A stretch of DNA of 64,000 nt from positions 105,482 through 169,481 of the forward strand of contig NZ_BOMQ01000079.1 in NCBI RefSeq assembly GCF_016862275.1, written 5' to 3'. This document shows, one piece after another, positions 7,873 to 16,567 of the stretch (position 1 is its first letter; each line of letters begins with the position of its first letter). The translations under genes and the position numbers were made by a program. Origin of the DNA: Actinoplanes nipponensis. Lineage in GTDB: Bacteria > Actinomycetota > Actinomycetes > Mycobacteriales > Micromonosporaceae. Under the pieces are notes generated by a model. It was given only the letters and a program-made list of their open reading frames with translations, had not been told where the DNA came from and did no database searches.

Positions 7873-10619
7873 TGCGTCGCTGGAATGACGGCGACGGCGA
7901 GGACCCGCAGGTCTGGCGCCGGGAGCTGGAGAGGTGGAAGAAGCGGCAGGCCGAAGCCGTCCGTACCCAGGCCGAGGGCCGCCAGCAGCTGGAGTCCGCC
8001 CAGCAGGACGCCACGCTGGTGAGCGGCTGGCAGAGCCGGCTCGCCGTGCTTCGGGACGACACCGCCGCCCGCGGCGCCCACCTGGCCGACCTGGCCGATG
8101 CCACCGCAGCGGCCGGGGCCGCGATCATCGACCTCACCGGCCGGATCGCCGACCACGACCAGACCCGCGACCTGGCCACGGCCCGGCTGCTCGGCGGGCC
8201 GCCGGTCACCGCCCCGGTCGTCCTACTGCCGCTGGTCCTGCAAGCGAGCTGGAACGGCGCCACACTGCGCGTGCGGGCGTTCCCGGACGTCCTCACCGTC
8301 GACCAGCACCATGCGCAGCTCACCGCGGCCGAGCAGCAGGCGGGTGCTCGATACTGGGCGACCCGCGGCGCCGGCGGTCCGGCGGCCACGGCACAGGCCT
8401 GGGACGATCTCGTACGCGCCGCCGGCCCGCCCCGGGCCGCGTGGATCGCAACCGTGACCGATCCGCAGACCCCGCCCGGGCCACCGGGCGACCGGCAGTG
8501 GACCGACGTCACCGCGCGAGCCGCCCTGCTGCCCGACCGGCTCGCGCTGATCGTGTACGCGGCCGGCGAACCGGTGAACCTGGGCACCGTCAACGCCCCC
8601 CGGTACGTCGTCTGGGGTACGGACATCACCGGCGACCTCGCCGAGACCGCCTTCGCCGACCCGGCACAACCCGATTGGACCACCGACTTCGCGATGGCCG
8701 TCGACACCGGGATGGCGTTTAGTGTTGACATGCCGGTGGGGGCACCGGCGATCGAGCGGCTTGTCGTGGTCGGCCTGCGGGGCGCGCCTGCCGACCTCGC
8801 CGCGCTGCTAGCCGCCCACGCCTGGTCCACCGGCCTGGAGATCCTGGCCGACGGCACCTCGACCAACAACAGCGACCACATACGCTCCGGGGCCACCGGC
8901 GCGCACGACGCCGAGGTGGCCGCTGCGCTGATCGGCCCGCCGGCCGCCGTCGCGGCCGGCTCCACCGGCGAGCAGCTTGCCACGCTGCTCGGCCTCGACC
9001 CGGCCGGCTTCGCCCGGATCGCCGGGTCGGCCGCCGACCGGTCGGGCGCCGCCGGCGCCATGCGGCTGCTCGTCGGGCTCGGCGCGACCGGCCCGCTGAA
9101 GACCTCCCGCGGCGCCGGCGGCGCTTGGGAACAGCTCCGGCCCGGCGGTCCGGCCCCGGCCTTGCGCGTCGGTCCCCAGCCGTACGGCATCCTGCCGACC
9201 ACGGCCCCAGCCCGGTGGCGGCCGGCTGCGGGCGAGGCCACCGCCGCGATCGCGCCGATGCTGGCCGCCTGGGCCGCCACCCACACCAGGCCGGTCGACA
9301 CTGACCCCGCGCAGCCCGCCGCCCCGGCGTCGGCGGCCCGTCGGGTGGTCCGCGGCGACAACTCGGCGCTGCTCGACATACTCCGGGAGAACGGCTCGTC
9401 GATCGCCTGGTCGAACGGCTCGGCCTACCGTGGCACGGCCGAGCTGGTCGGCGACGACGCCGCCTACCTGCGAACGATTGCCGACGGCACGGCCGGTCCG
9501 CTGCCGCCGACCCTGCTCGCGCGCCTCGCCACCGCCGCCAAGGGAGCCGCCGGTCCGGACGAGGCCCGGCTGAACGACGTGCTGCGCACGCTCGCCGACG
9601 CAGGCGCCGAGCCGGACGGGATCGCCCTGCTGACCCGGTTGCTGACCGAGCACCTCGACGCGCTCTCGCACCGCATCGACGCCTGGATCACCGCCGCGCC
9701 CACCGAGCGCCTGCTCGCCCAGCGCGCGGCGGCCGGCGGCGCACCACCGTTCGTGGGCGCCTACGGCTACCTCGAGAACGTACGACCCGGCGGCGAGCCC
9801 CGCAGCCTCGGCCACGTCCACGCGCCGTCGCTCGAGCACGCCGCGACCGCCGCCGTGCTCCGCGCCGGCTACCTCGGCGAACGGCGGGCGGCCTGGCAGC
9901 CAATCGTCGACGCGGCGGACCAGCGCCGGGCCGACGCCGAGAGCTTCCTCGCCTTCCTGCGGGCGCATCCACCGCCCCGAGGGGTGGACCCCGATGACAT
10001 GCTCGCCTGGCGGCAGCAGGTACAGGCGGCTCAGCTCGACGTCGCCCACGCGTACCAGCTGCTGACCCACACGCGTGCGGCCCGGGACGCGGCGGCGCCG
10101 CTCGATCCCACCGCCGAGGACGCGCTTACCCTCGCCGTCGACCTGTCGTCGCGCCGCATCCGCGCGGCGCGATGGGTGCTCGACGCGGTCCGGTCCGGCC
10201 AGCCGCTCGGCGCGATCCTCGGCTACCAGGTCGAACGCGACCTCGCCGACAGCGGCCTGCAGCAGTACCTCACGGGCCTGCGCAAGCTGACCCGATTCCC
10301 GACCGGCACCGAGCTGGAGGCCCGGGAGAAGGCGCGGCGCGAGGCCGAGGACGCCCTAGGTGGCGTGCTCACCACCCTGCGCGGCCTGCAGGCAGCGGCC
10401 GCCGACACCACCGCGGTGGATGCGGCGCAGACCGCCCTGGCCACCGCCATGGCCACACGCGACCGGGCCGTCACGGCGGCTGCGCCCTACGTCGCCCTGC
10501 AACAGGAGCTGGCCATCCTGGACCACCAGATCGATGTGCTCAACGCCAAGATCGCCGGGATACGTGCCCGGCGGCCGCCGGTCCGCACCAGGACCGTCAA
10601 AATCAACGCGCCGGACTGA
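7872..10619 (+). CDS. Uncharacterised 915-aa protein with coiled-coil termini
   Basis: The product has 915 residues. The first about 90 residues are a charged coiled coil, and another coiled coil lies near residues 810-900. Around residue 433 is RVGPQPYGILPTT, a short motif I recall from large uncharacterised proteins but cannot tie to a function. There are no membrane spans and no signal sequence. The start codon overlaps the previous stop (TGATG), indicating translational coupling with the small coiled-coil gene. The next gene begins seven bases after its stop. Probable structural protein of the operon (inference). Confidence 0.82.
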   Translation: MRRWNDGDGEDPQVWRRELERWKKRQAEAVRTQAEGRQQLESAQQDATLVSGWQSRLAVLRDDTAARGAHLADLADATAAAGAAIIDLTGRIADHDQTRDLATARLLGGPPVTAPVVLLPLVLQASWNGATLRVRAFPDVLTVDQHHAQLTAAEQQAGARYWATRGAGGPAATAQAWDDLVRAAGPPRAAWIATVTDPQTPPGPPGDRQWTDVTARAALLPDRLALIVYAAGEPVNLGTVNAPRYVVWGTDITGDLAETAFADPAQPDWTTDFAMAVDTGMAFSVDMPVGAPAIERLVVVGLRGAPADLAALLAAHAWSTGLEILADGTSTNNSDHIRSGATGAHDAEVAAALIGPPAAVAAGSTGEQLATLLGLDPAGFARIAGSAADRSGAAGAMRLLVGLGATGPLKTSRGAGGAWEQLRPGGPAPALRVGPQPYGILPTTAPARWRPAAGEATAAIAPMLAAWAATHTRPVDTDPAQPAAPASAARRVVRGDNSALLDILRENGSSIAWSNGSAYRGTAELVGDDAAYLRTIADGTAGPLPPTLLARLATAAKGAAGPDEARLNDVLRTLADAGAEPDGIALLTRLLTEHLDALSHRIDAWITAAPTERLLAQRAAAGGAPPFVGAYGYLENVRPGGEPRSLGHVHAPSLEHAATAAVLRAGYLGERRAAWQPIVDAADQRRADAESFLAFLRAHPPPRGVDPDDMLAWRQQVQAAQLDVAHAYQLLTHTRAARDAAAPLDPTAEDALTLAVDLSSRRIRAARWVLDAVRSGQPLGAILGYQVERDLADSGLQQYLTGLRKLTRFPTGTELEAREKARREAEDALGGVLTTLRGLQAAAADTTAVDAAQTALATAMATRDRAVTAAAPYVALQQELAILDHQIDVLNAKIAGIRARRPPVRTRTVKINAPD

Positions 10620-10625
10620 GGACCT

Positions 10626-12782
10626 ATGCGTACCGAGGATCTCGAACTCACCGATCCGGACGCCCCCGGCCCCGCCGCGGACTGGGCCGACGAGCTGCAG
10701 ATCGCCCTCAACGCGCTGCGCCGCGCCGCGACCCGCCGCGACCAGATCTCCCGCGCGCTCGCCGCTGAACCGGCGACCGGGCTGCTCGCCGCCGCCCAGC
10801 AGACCGCCGCCGCGGCGAACGACGCCGCCGCCGCGCTGCAGACCGCGGTCGACGAGCGGATGACGCGACAGCACGCCGCAGCGCTAGAGGCCGATCATGT
10901 CGCGACCGCGCAGGACGCCGTCGACGCCGCTATCCGCGCGGTGGGTCAGGAACTGACCCGGCTGCTGGCCGGCGCCAGCATGTCGGCGGCGCTGACCGCG
11001 ACGATCGACGGGCTGGGCCTGCGCGGCCGGTACCGCACGGCGATCGCCACCACGCCGCCTACCTGGGACATGGCCACCATCCCGTTCCGCGCGACGAAGA
11101 CCGCACCGGCGCTGGACCCGCAGATCACTCTGCCCGGCCAGGACGAGTCCGACTACGCCGCGCTGCTCGCCGTGCTGCACCGGCTCGACGACGTGGTCGA
11201 CGCGATCAGCGACCTGGTCACCGCCGAAGGTGTACACCACCTCGTCAACGGCAACCCGGTGCGCTCCGGCGCGGTGCTGGACATCGCGGCCGGCGGCGCG
11301 GTGCCCGACACCTTCGACGTGATCCGCACGCCCACCCCGGGATACGACATCACCAACCGGGTCGCGGTCGTGCTCGACCCGGACCGCGGTGCCCGGTGGA
11401 CGTCGGCGACCCGCAGCCGGGCCGACGCCGTCGACCCGGAGCTAGCCGCCTGGGTCAGCACGCTGCTGCCCGACCCGGCCGGCGTGGCGCTGCGGGCGTA
11501 CCCGATCGACCCCACGGGAGCCGCAGGCGCTCCGCTCGACCTCACCGCCGACGCCCTCGACCTGGGCGCGCTCGACTGGCTACGCCTCTGCGCCGACCGG
11601 GCCGAGCTGATGGCACGGGTCGCACGGGCGGCCCGGGCCCGGTGGGCCGCCGAGCCGCCGGCGGACCTGCCGGCCTCGTTCCGGATTGTGGTCGCCGACC
11701 CGCCGGACGCCGCCGGGCCAGGGCTTCCCGATCTGGTGGCAGCGGCCGGAGCCGCGCGGGCGCTGCTGAGTGCCTGCCGACCATTGACTGGCGCCGACCT
11801 GGCTGCCCCTGGGGCGGCCGCACCCCCGGCGGACGCCGGCCTGCCGCTTGTGCTGGATCGGCTCGCCGCGGCGGAGCGGGACGTCGCCGACGTGCTCGGC
11901 GTGCTGCGCGACGCCTCGACGTGGCAGGAGGCCGGCTCCGCCTTCGCGGTGTTGTTCGACGTCGCCTCGCTGGGCATCGCGGAGGCCACCCCGCCGCTTG
12001 CCGACCGGGTGCCGTCCCTGGACGAGCTGGCGGCGCTCGGGCGGTCGGCCGCGGACCGGCTGGCGGCCCGCGTCGCGGGCGGGCCGATTGATCCCGTGCG
12101 GCCGGACGCCCTCGACCAGGCCCGGATCCGGCTCGGCGCGCTGTACGGGCCCGGGCTGAAACTGCTGGCCCGGTGCCCCGTGCCCGCCGACCCGCTGGTC
12201 CTGCGTGACCTGGGGGACCAGCCACCGCGGATCGCCGGCGCGACCCCGGCCGCGCTGCGGGCCTGGCTGCACGACCATGCTCCGGTCCGGCTGGCCGTCG
12301 CGGCGCTGCTCGACGCGCACGACATCGCCGAGATGCTGCTCGCCACGACCGCGCCGAGCCTGCGCGCGACCCACCTGCCCAGCGCCGTCACCTCGGCTGG
12401 TGACGACTCCGACCCGCGACCGTGGGCCGGCGACACCGGCACACCGCCGCCCGGCCTGGTCAACCTCGTCGTGCTGCGGCACTACGAGGGCGCGCCACCC
12501 AGCCGGGTGGCCGGGCTGATCGTTGACGCTTGGCCGCGGACTGTGCCTGCCGACGAATTGCCCACCGGTCTCGCGTTTCACTACGACCAGCCTCCGCCGA
12601 GCGCCACGCAGGCCGCGCTCGTCGCCGTGGCGCCGGACACCGGCCCCGGCCACGAGCCCGTCACCTGGGATCTGGAGACGCTGGCCGCGATCGTGCTGTC
12701 CACCATGGACCTGGCGGCCGACCGCGCACGGGCCGCCGAGCTGGTGCCGGACTCCGCCATCGCCATCGACGACCCCGCGTGA
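10626..12782 (+). CDS. Uncharacterised 718-aa protein
   Basis: The product has 718 residues. Residues 1-110 are alanine-rich helix with coiled-coil character. The remainder mixes beta strands and alanine-rich helices, with no motif I recognise. A segment near the C terminus, WDLETLAAIVLSTMDLA, is strongly amphipathic. The start ATG lies seven bases after the previous stop behind GAGGACCT. The long antisense open frames across this gene follow from its GC-rich codon use and are not genes. Function unknown; it belongs to the operon by spacing and orientation. Confidence 0.8.
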   Translation: MRTEDLELTDPDAPGPAADWADELQIALNALRRAATRRDQISRALAAEPATGLLAAAQQTAAAANDAAAALQTAVDERMTRQHAAALEADHVATAQDAVDAAIRAVGQELTRLLAGASMSAALTATIDGLGLRGRYRTAIATTPPTWDMATIPFRATKTAPALDPQITLPGQDESDYAALLAVLHRLDDVVDAISDLVTAEGVHHLVNGNPVRSGAVLDIAAGGAVPDTFDVIRTPTPGYDITNRVAVVLDPDRGARWTSATRSRADAVDPELAAWVSTLLPDPAGVALRAYPIDPTGAAGAPLDLTADALDLGALDWLRLCADRAELMARVARAARARWAAEPPADLPASFRIVVADPPDAAGPGLPDLVAAAGAARALLSACRPLTGADLAAPGAAAPPADAGLPLVLDRLAAAERDVADVLGVLRDASTWQEAGSAFAVLFDVASLGIAEATPPLADRVPSLDELAALGRSAADRLAARVAGGPIDPVRPDALDQARIRLGALYGPGLKLLARCPVPADPLVLRDLGDQPPRIAGATPAALRAWLHDHAPVRLAVAALLDAHDIAEMLLATTAPSLRATHLPSAVTSAGDDSDPRPWAGDTGTPPPGLVNLVVLRHYEGAPPSRVAGLIVDAWPRTVPADELPTGLAFHYDQPPPSATQAALVAVAPDTGPGHEPVTWDLETLAAIVLSTMDLAADRARAAELVPDSAIAIDDPA

Positions 12783-12801
12783 CCGCCGGAGGAGATCCGC
12801 C

Positions 12802-14916
12802 ATGCCGACCACCCTGCGACCACGCTCCACCGCGGCCGACGACGCCGAGGCCATCGCGGCGGCCGCGACACCGGTCCGCGATCCGCTGTGGATGATCGCC
12901 CGCCAGTGGCAGACGGGCGAGCTTTTGGCCGGCAACGGCGGCAGCCTCGCGTCGGCGGCGCTGAGCGTCAGCGTCACCCCGCTGCTGCTCGACTCCGGCC
13001 GCCCGCCCGCATCGCCGGTGATCGAGGCCGAGCGCGCGGCCGAGCCGGACGACCTCGGCACCGCGGCCCGCGTGCGGCTGGCGGCCGAGCTGTTCCGGCT
13101 GTTCCGCGACCACGGCGCCGACCCAGCCGCCGCCGGTGCCGCGCGCGCCGCGCTGGCCGCCGAATTCCCGTTGCACCCGGTGCGCCCGGACGCGCCGCAA
13201 GCGGTCGCCGCCGGGCGGCTGCCCGACGCGGCCGCGCTCCTGCGGCGCCTCGCGGCGCTGGGCCCCGACGGGTCCGGCGAACCCTTCCCGGCGCTGCCGG
13301 GCATCGACCCGGGGGCCGCGCCGCAGCTGGCCGAGGCCGTCCGCGCCTGGTACGCCTGGGCCCTAACCCGGCTGCCCACCGCCAGCGCTGCCGCCACCCT
13401 TCCGCCCACGCGGTGGGACCAGGAGCGGATGACGTACGCGTTCGCGGCGAACGCCGGCCCGCTGGCGCTGCGCTGCGGCGACCACGACGGCGGCCGGCTC
13501 GACTGGTACAGCTTCGACCGGGGCACGCTGCCCGCCGCCGGCGGCCAGCCGGCGCCCGCGGTCACGGTCCACCCGCAGCCGGTCCGATACCGGGGAATGC
13601 CGGAGCCCCGGTTCTGGATGATGGAGGCCGGCGACGTCAACCTCGACCTGATCGCCGGGCTCGACCCGGCGCACGCGCTGCTGGTGCGGTTCGCGCACGC
13701 ATACTCCAACGACTGGTTCCTCCTTCCGGTGCAGGTCCGGCCGGGCGTCGTCCGGATCGACCGGCTCACTGTCACCGACGTCTTCGGCGACGTCGTGGAG
13801 GTACCGGCCGCCGCGGCCGTCGACGGCACGCTGGCGCACTGGCGGCTGTGGGAGATCACTGCGGACGAGGTCGCCGAGGCGGACGGTGCCCTGGGCGTAC
13901 GCGTCTTCCTGCCGCCGAACCCGCCGCCGCTGGAGGGGCCGGTCCTCGAGGAGTCCGTGCTGGCTCGCGACGAGCTGGCCAACCTAGGGTGGGTGATCGA
14001 GACGACCACACCGGACGAGGATGGCAACCCGGTCGACCGCAACCGCCGCTGGCTGCACCTGCGCGGGCCGTCCGACCCCGCATACCATCCCGGCGAACGG
14101 TCCGGCGACACCTATCGGCTCGGCACCGCCGTTCCCGACTACTGGCGCCCGCTCGTCGACTCGGGCGACAACCGTCACCGCTGGCAGCCGGCTTCGGTCC
14201 CGCCCGGCGCCGCCGAGGTGCCCGAGGACGGGCTAGCCGGCCATCTCGTGCCGCACGACCCCGCGACCCGCTTGGCCGACGAGCAGATCGCTCGCGGCGG
14301 GGTACGCATGGTCCGGGTCAACCGATTGCTACACGACCGTGACCGGCGGATCGGCTGGCGGGCCCGGACCCGGCAGCCGGGCACCGGCGAGGTGTCGGCG
14401 GGCCTGCGCTTCGACGTGCTGGGGTCACCCGCCGAGCCGCCGGACCTACCCGCCAATCCGGACTTCACCCGGGCACGGCGCACACCTCCGTCCGTGCTGG
14501 CAGGGCCGTTCCGCGGCGGTCCGGCCGCCGCCGAGGACTGGTCAATCTGGAACAACGCGGACGCGACCACCGCGAGCCGCGTCCTGCCCACCACCCGGCC
14601 GGGGAGCACGGGCTGGATGCTGCACGTCACCACGACCGCGGCCGGGTGCGGCATAGTCCAGCAGTGGACGGCGACCGGCTCGGGCCCGGATCAGGCGGTC
14701 GCGTCGGCGTGGGTGTTGGTGCGGCGCGGCCGGGTCGGTCTCGGCACCGGCAACGGCGGCAGCACCGGCATCGACGTCACTGGCGCGCCGTCCGGCGACT
14801 GGGTGCTCCTGCGCGCGCTGGCAGGCGGGACACCGGTCAACGAGGTGATCCTGTACGCGGTGGACGCGCTCGGCGCCGACTTCTACGTCGACCGCATCGG
14901 CGTCCAGCCTCGCTAA
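12802..14916 (+). CDS. Uncharacterised 704-aa protein with DPLWMIARQWQTGE motif
   Basis: The 704-residue product starts at an ATG preceded by GGAGGAGA, the strongest ribosome binding site in the operon. Near residue 30 it carries DPLWMIARQWQTGELLAGNG, and near residue 208 PTRWDQERMTYAFA; I recall both as recurring signatures of uncharacterised large proteins, with no assigned function. The C terminus is beta-rich and resembles a carbohydrate-binding or jelly-roll-like fold (weak inference). It is the last gene of the operon. Its TAA stop overlaps the stop codon of the convergent membrane protein gene, leaving no room for a separate terminator. Confidence 0.82.
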   Translation: MPTTLRPRSTAADDAEAIAAAATPVRDPLWMIARQWQTGELLAGNGGSLASAALSVSVTPLLLDSGRPPASPVIEAERAAEPDDLGTAARVRLAAELFRLFRDHGADPAAAGAARAALAAEFPLHPVRPDAPQAVAAGRLPDAAALLRRLAALGPDGSGEPFPALPGIDPGAAPQLAEAVRAWYAWALTRLPTASAAATLPPTRWDQERMTYAFAANAGPLALRCGDHDGGRLDWYSFDRGTLPAAGGQPAPAVTVHPQPVRYRGMPEPRFWMMEAGDVNLDLIAGLDPAHALLVRFAHAYSNDWFLLPVQVRPGVVRIDRLTVTDVFGDVVEVPAAAAVDGTLAHWRLWEITADEVAEADGALGVRVFLPPNPPPLEGPVLEESVLARDELANLGWVIETTTPDEDGNPVDRNRRWLHLRGPSDPAYHPGERSGDTYRLGTAVPDYWRPLVDSGDNRHRWQPASVPPGAAEVPEDGLAGHLVPHDPATRLADEQIARGGVRMVRVNRLLHDRDRRIGWRARTRQPGTGEVSAGLRFDVLGSPAEPPDLPANPDFTRARRTPPSVLAGPFRGGPAAAEDWSIWNNADATTASRVLPTTRPGSTGWMLHVTTTAAGCGIVQQWTATGSGPDQAVASAWVLVRRGRVGLGTGNGGSTGIDVTGAPSGDWVLLRALAGGTPVNEVILYAVDALGADFYVDRIGVQPR

Positions 14917-15929
14917 CCGTCCACCGTGACCTTGTGCGTGCCCTGTTCCCAGCGGTTTTCGGCCGGGTACCGCCGAGTGAAGGTCACCTCGATACGGCCG
15001 TCCGCCCCCTCCCGGCTCACGAACGCGAGGTACGAGTCCTTACCCACCCGCGTCGCCTCGGCCGTCTGCCACGGCTCGGCGGCGCTGAACCGCCAATTGA
15101 GCTCGAACGGCTTCGCGTCCACCACCCCCAGGGCGGCGCCGCGCGGCACCGAGCTGATCGGGTTGACGTCCGACCACTCGGCAATCGGGCCGAGGGCGCC
15201 GTGCGGCTCGGCGGCCACCGGCACCGAGCCGGCGACCTTCCTGTCCCGCTCGGAAAGGTTGGTGTCCGGTGTACCGGGCTGCGGCGGGATCTTGGCCGCG
15301 ACGTACGCGCCGTGGCTGACCGCAAGCAGCGTCAGGAACGAGCCGGCGAAACCGGGCAGCGCGTCGAACTTCGCCGCCGTGCCGGCGGCGTCGAGTGCCT
15401 GCCACACCGCCACGGTGTACGCGAGGACCAGCACGAGGGTGATGAGGAAGTTCTGGAGCTTCCCGATGTCTACCACCTCGTCGGCGAAGGTGCCCTCCTC
15501 CTGCATGTAGATCTGCCAGAAGCGTGGGCGCCATTCGGCCTGCTCTGCGGTGGTCAGCCTCGACTTATCCATCAGCCGCTTAGGTATGCTCGCGGCTACG
15601 CTCTCCGGCCGCGCGGCGTCCTTCGTCGCCTTGGTCACTGTGGTCAGCACCCCGGAGCCGAGGCTGATGCCCATGACGGCCAGCAGCTCGCCCGGGATAT
15701 GGAAGCCGAGCGGCGGCAGGCCGTGCACCATCCGCCCGACGGCGGCACCCATGATCAACGAAAGGATCACGATCGTCCATAGCGCGATCTGCAGGTGGGT
15801 GAGGCTGTACCGGCCGCGGGCGTCGACCGGTAGGCCGGACACCCGGCCGGTCACAACCCGCCCCACCAAAACGGCAAGGCCGACGATCAGGACGGCGGCG
15901 ACGAGCCAGGAGAAGACGATCGCCAACAT
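14913..15929 (-). CDS. Multi-pass membrane protein with extracytoplasmic-like C-terminal domain
   Basis: The product has about 338 residues. I chose the ATG at 15929 because AAGGA lies eight bases upstream; an in-frame ATG at 15938 abuts that site. Hydrophobic spans lie near residues 2-25, 47-68, 78-95, 150-170 and 180-200, followed by a soluble beta-rich region of about 130 residues. A loop after the third span contains a KATKDAARPE stretch. No catalytic motif is seen. It is transcribed towards the seven-gene operon and overlaps its last stop, so the two units are convergent; a functional link is possible but unproven. Confidence 0.78.
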   Translation of the reverse strand: MLAIVFSWLVAAVLIVGLAVLVGRVVTGRVSGLPVDARGRYSLTHLQIALWTIVILSLIMGAAVGRMVHGLPPLGFHIPGELLAVMGISLGSGVLTTVTKATKDAARPESVAASIPKRLMDKSRLTTAEQAEWRPRFWQIYMQEEGTFADEVVDIGKLQNFLITLVLVLAYTVAVWQALDAAGTAAKFDALPGFAGSFLTLLAVSHGAYVAAKIPPQPGTPDTNLSERDRKVAGSVPVAAEPHGALGPIAEWSDVNPISSVPRGAALGVVDAKPFELNWRFSAAEPWQTAEATRVGKDSYLAFVSREGADGRIEVTFTRRYPAENRWEQGTHKVTVDG

Positions 15930-16150
15930 CGGACGCATCCTTCGGACGGTTGAGGCGAGACTTCGTGTCGGCCTCAGTCTCCACCCGCCGTCTAAGAAAG
16001 CCCAGTTCAACGGTGAACGGTCCCACCGGCGGGTACGCCGACGTCCAGCAGGGCCACCCGACTACCGAGTGAGCTGATCGCCGTCACCAGGCAGAGCCGA
16101 CGACGCCGTACTCGTTATGGACCTCGGCTTATGCGGCGGCTAAAACGCGT

Positions 16151-16567
16151 TCAGTGGTCAAGTTCTAGCCTGCGCGTCGAGATGGCCGTAACCCCGGCCT
16201 GCTGCTCAATGAGTTCTCGCAAGCGCTTGTTCTCTGTGGTCAGCATGCGTATCTGTTCCTCGTAGATTTCGAGGTGGCGGCGGAGGTCTTCGTTTTCCGT
16301 TCGTAGGCGTCGGAGGGCCTGCTCGGGCTCGGTGCTCTGGCGCGGCGGGCGGCGGCGCTTCGGGCCGTCGGTGTGTTGTTGGCCTGCCGAGTCAAGCATG
16401 GCGTCTGTGATCGCGGAGAAGTGCCGGTAGAAGGTTGTTCGGTTGACGCCGAAGCGTTTGGCGAGCGTGGTGACGTTGGGGAAAAGGCCGCCGTCGCGGT
16501 GGTCGGTGAGCAGCTGCTCCGCCGCCGTCCGGACCTCGTCGTCGGTAGGCAGTGCGGGGCGGTTCAT
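16151..16567 (-). CDS. TnpC-like small HTH/coiled-coil transposition protein
   Basis: The 138-residue product starts at the ATG that overlaps the upstream recombinase stop (ATGA). Residues about 10-60 include AKRFGVNRTTFYRHF, a TetR-like helix-turn-helix, and residues 75-125 form a leucine/glutamate-rich coiled coil. This layout matches the TnpC accessory proteins of Tn554-type elements, which assist the recombinases. A longer open frame upstream is antisense-like noise. A related protein is encoded at 24841-25254. It is the last gene of a four-gene module, and a promoter within it is not needed. Confidence 0.75.
   Translation of the reverse strand: MNRPALPTDDEVRTAAEQLLTDHRDGGLFPNVTTLAKRFGVNRTTFYRHFSAITDAMLDSAGQQHTDGPKRRRPPRQSTEPEQALRRLRTENEDLRRHLEIYEEQIRMLTTENKRLRELIEQQAGVTAISTRRLELDH

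Noticed and set aside
11580..14111. 843-residue open frame on the minus strand
   Set aside because: It lies antisense to two well-supported operon genes; its composition is serine/arginine/glycine-rich as expected from GC-rich codon positions.
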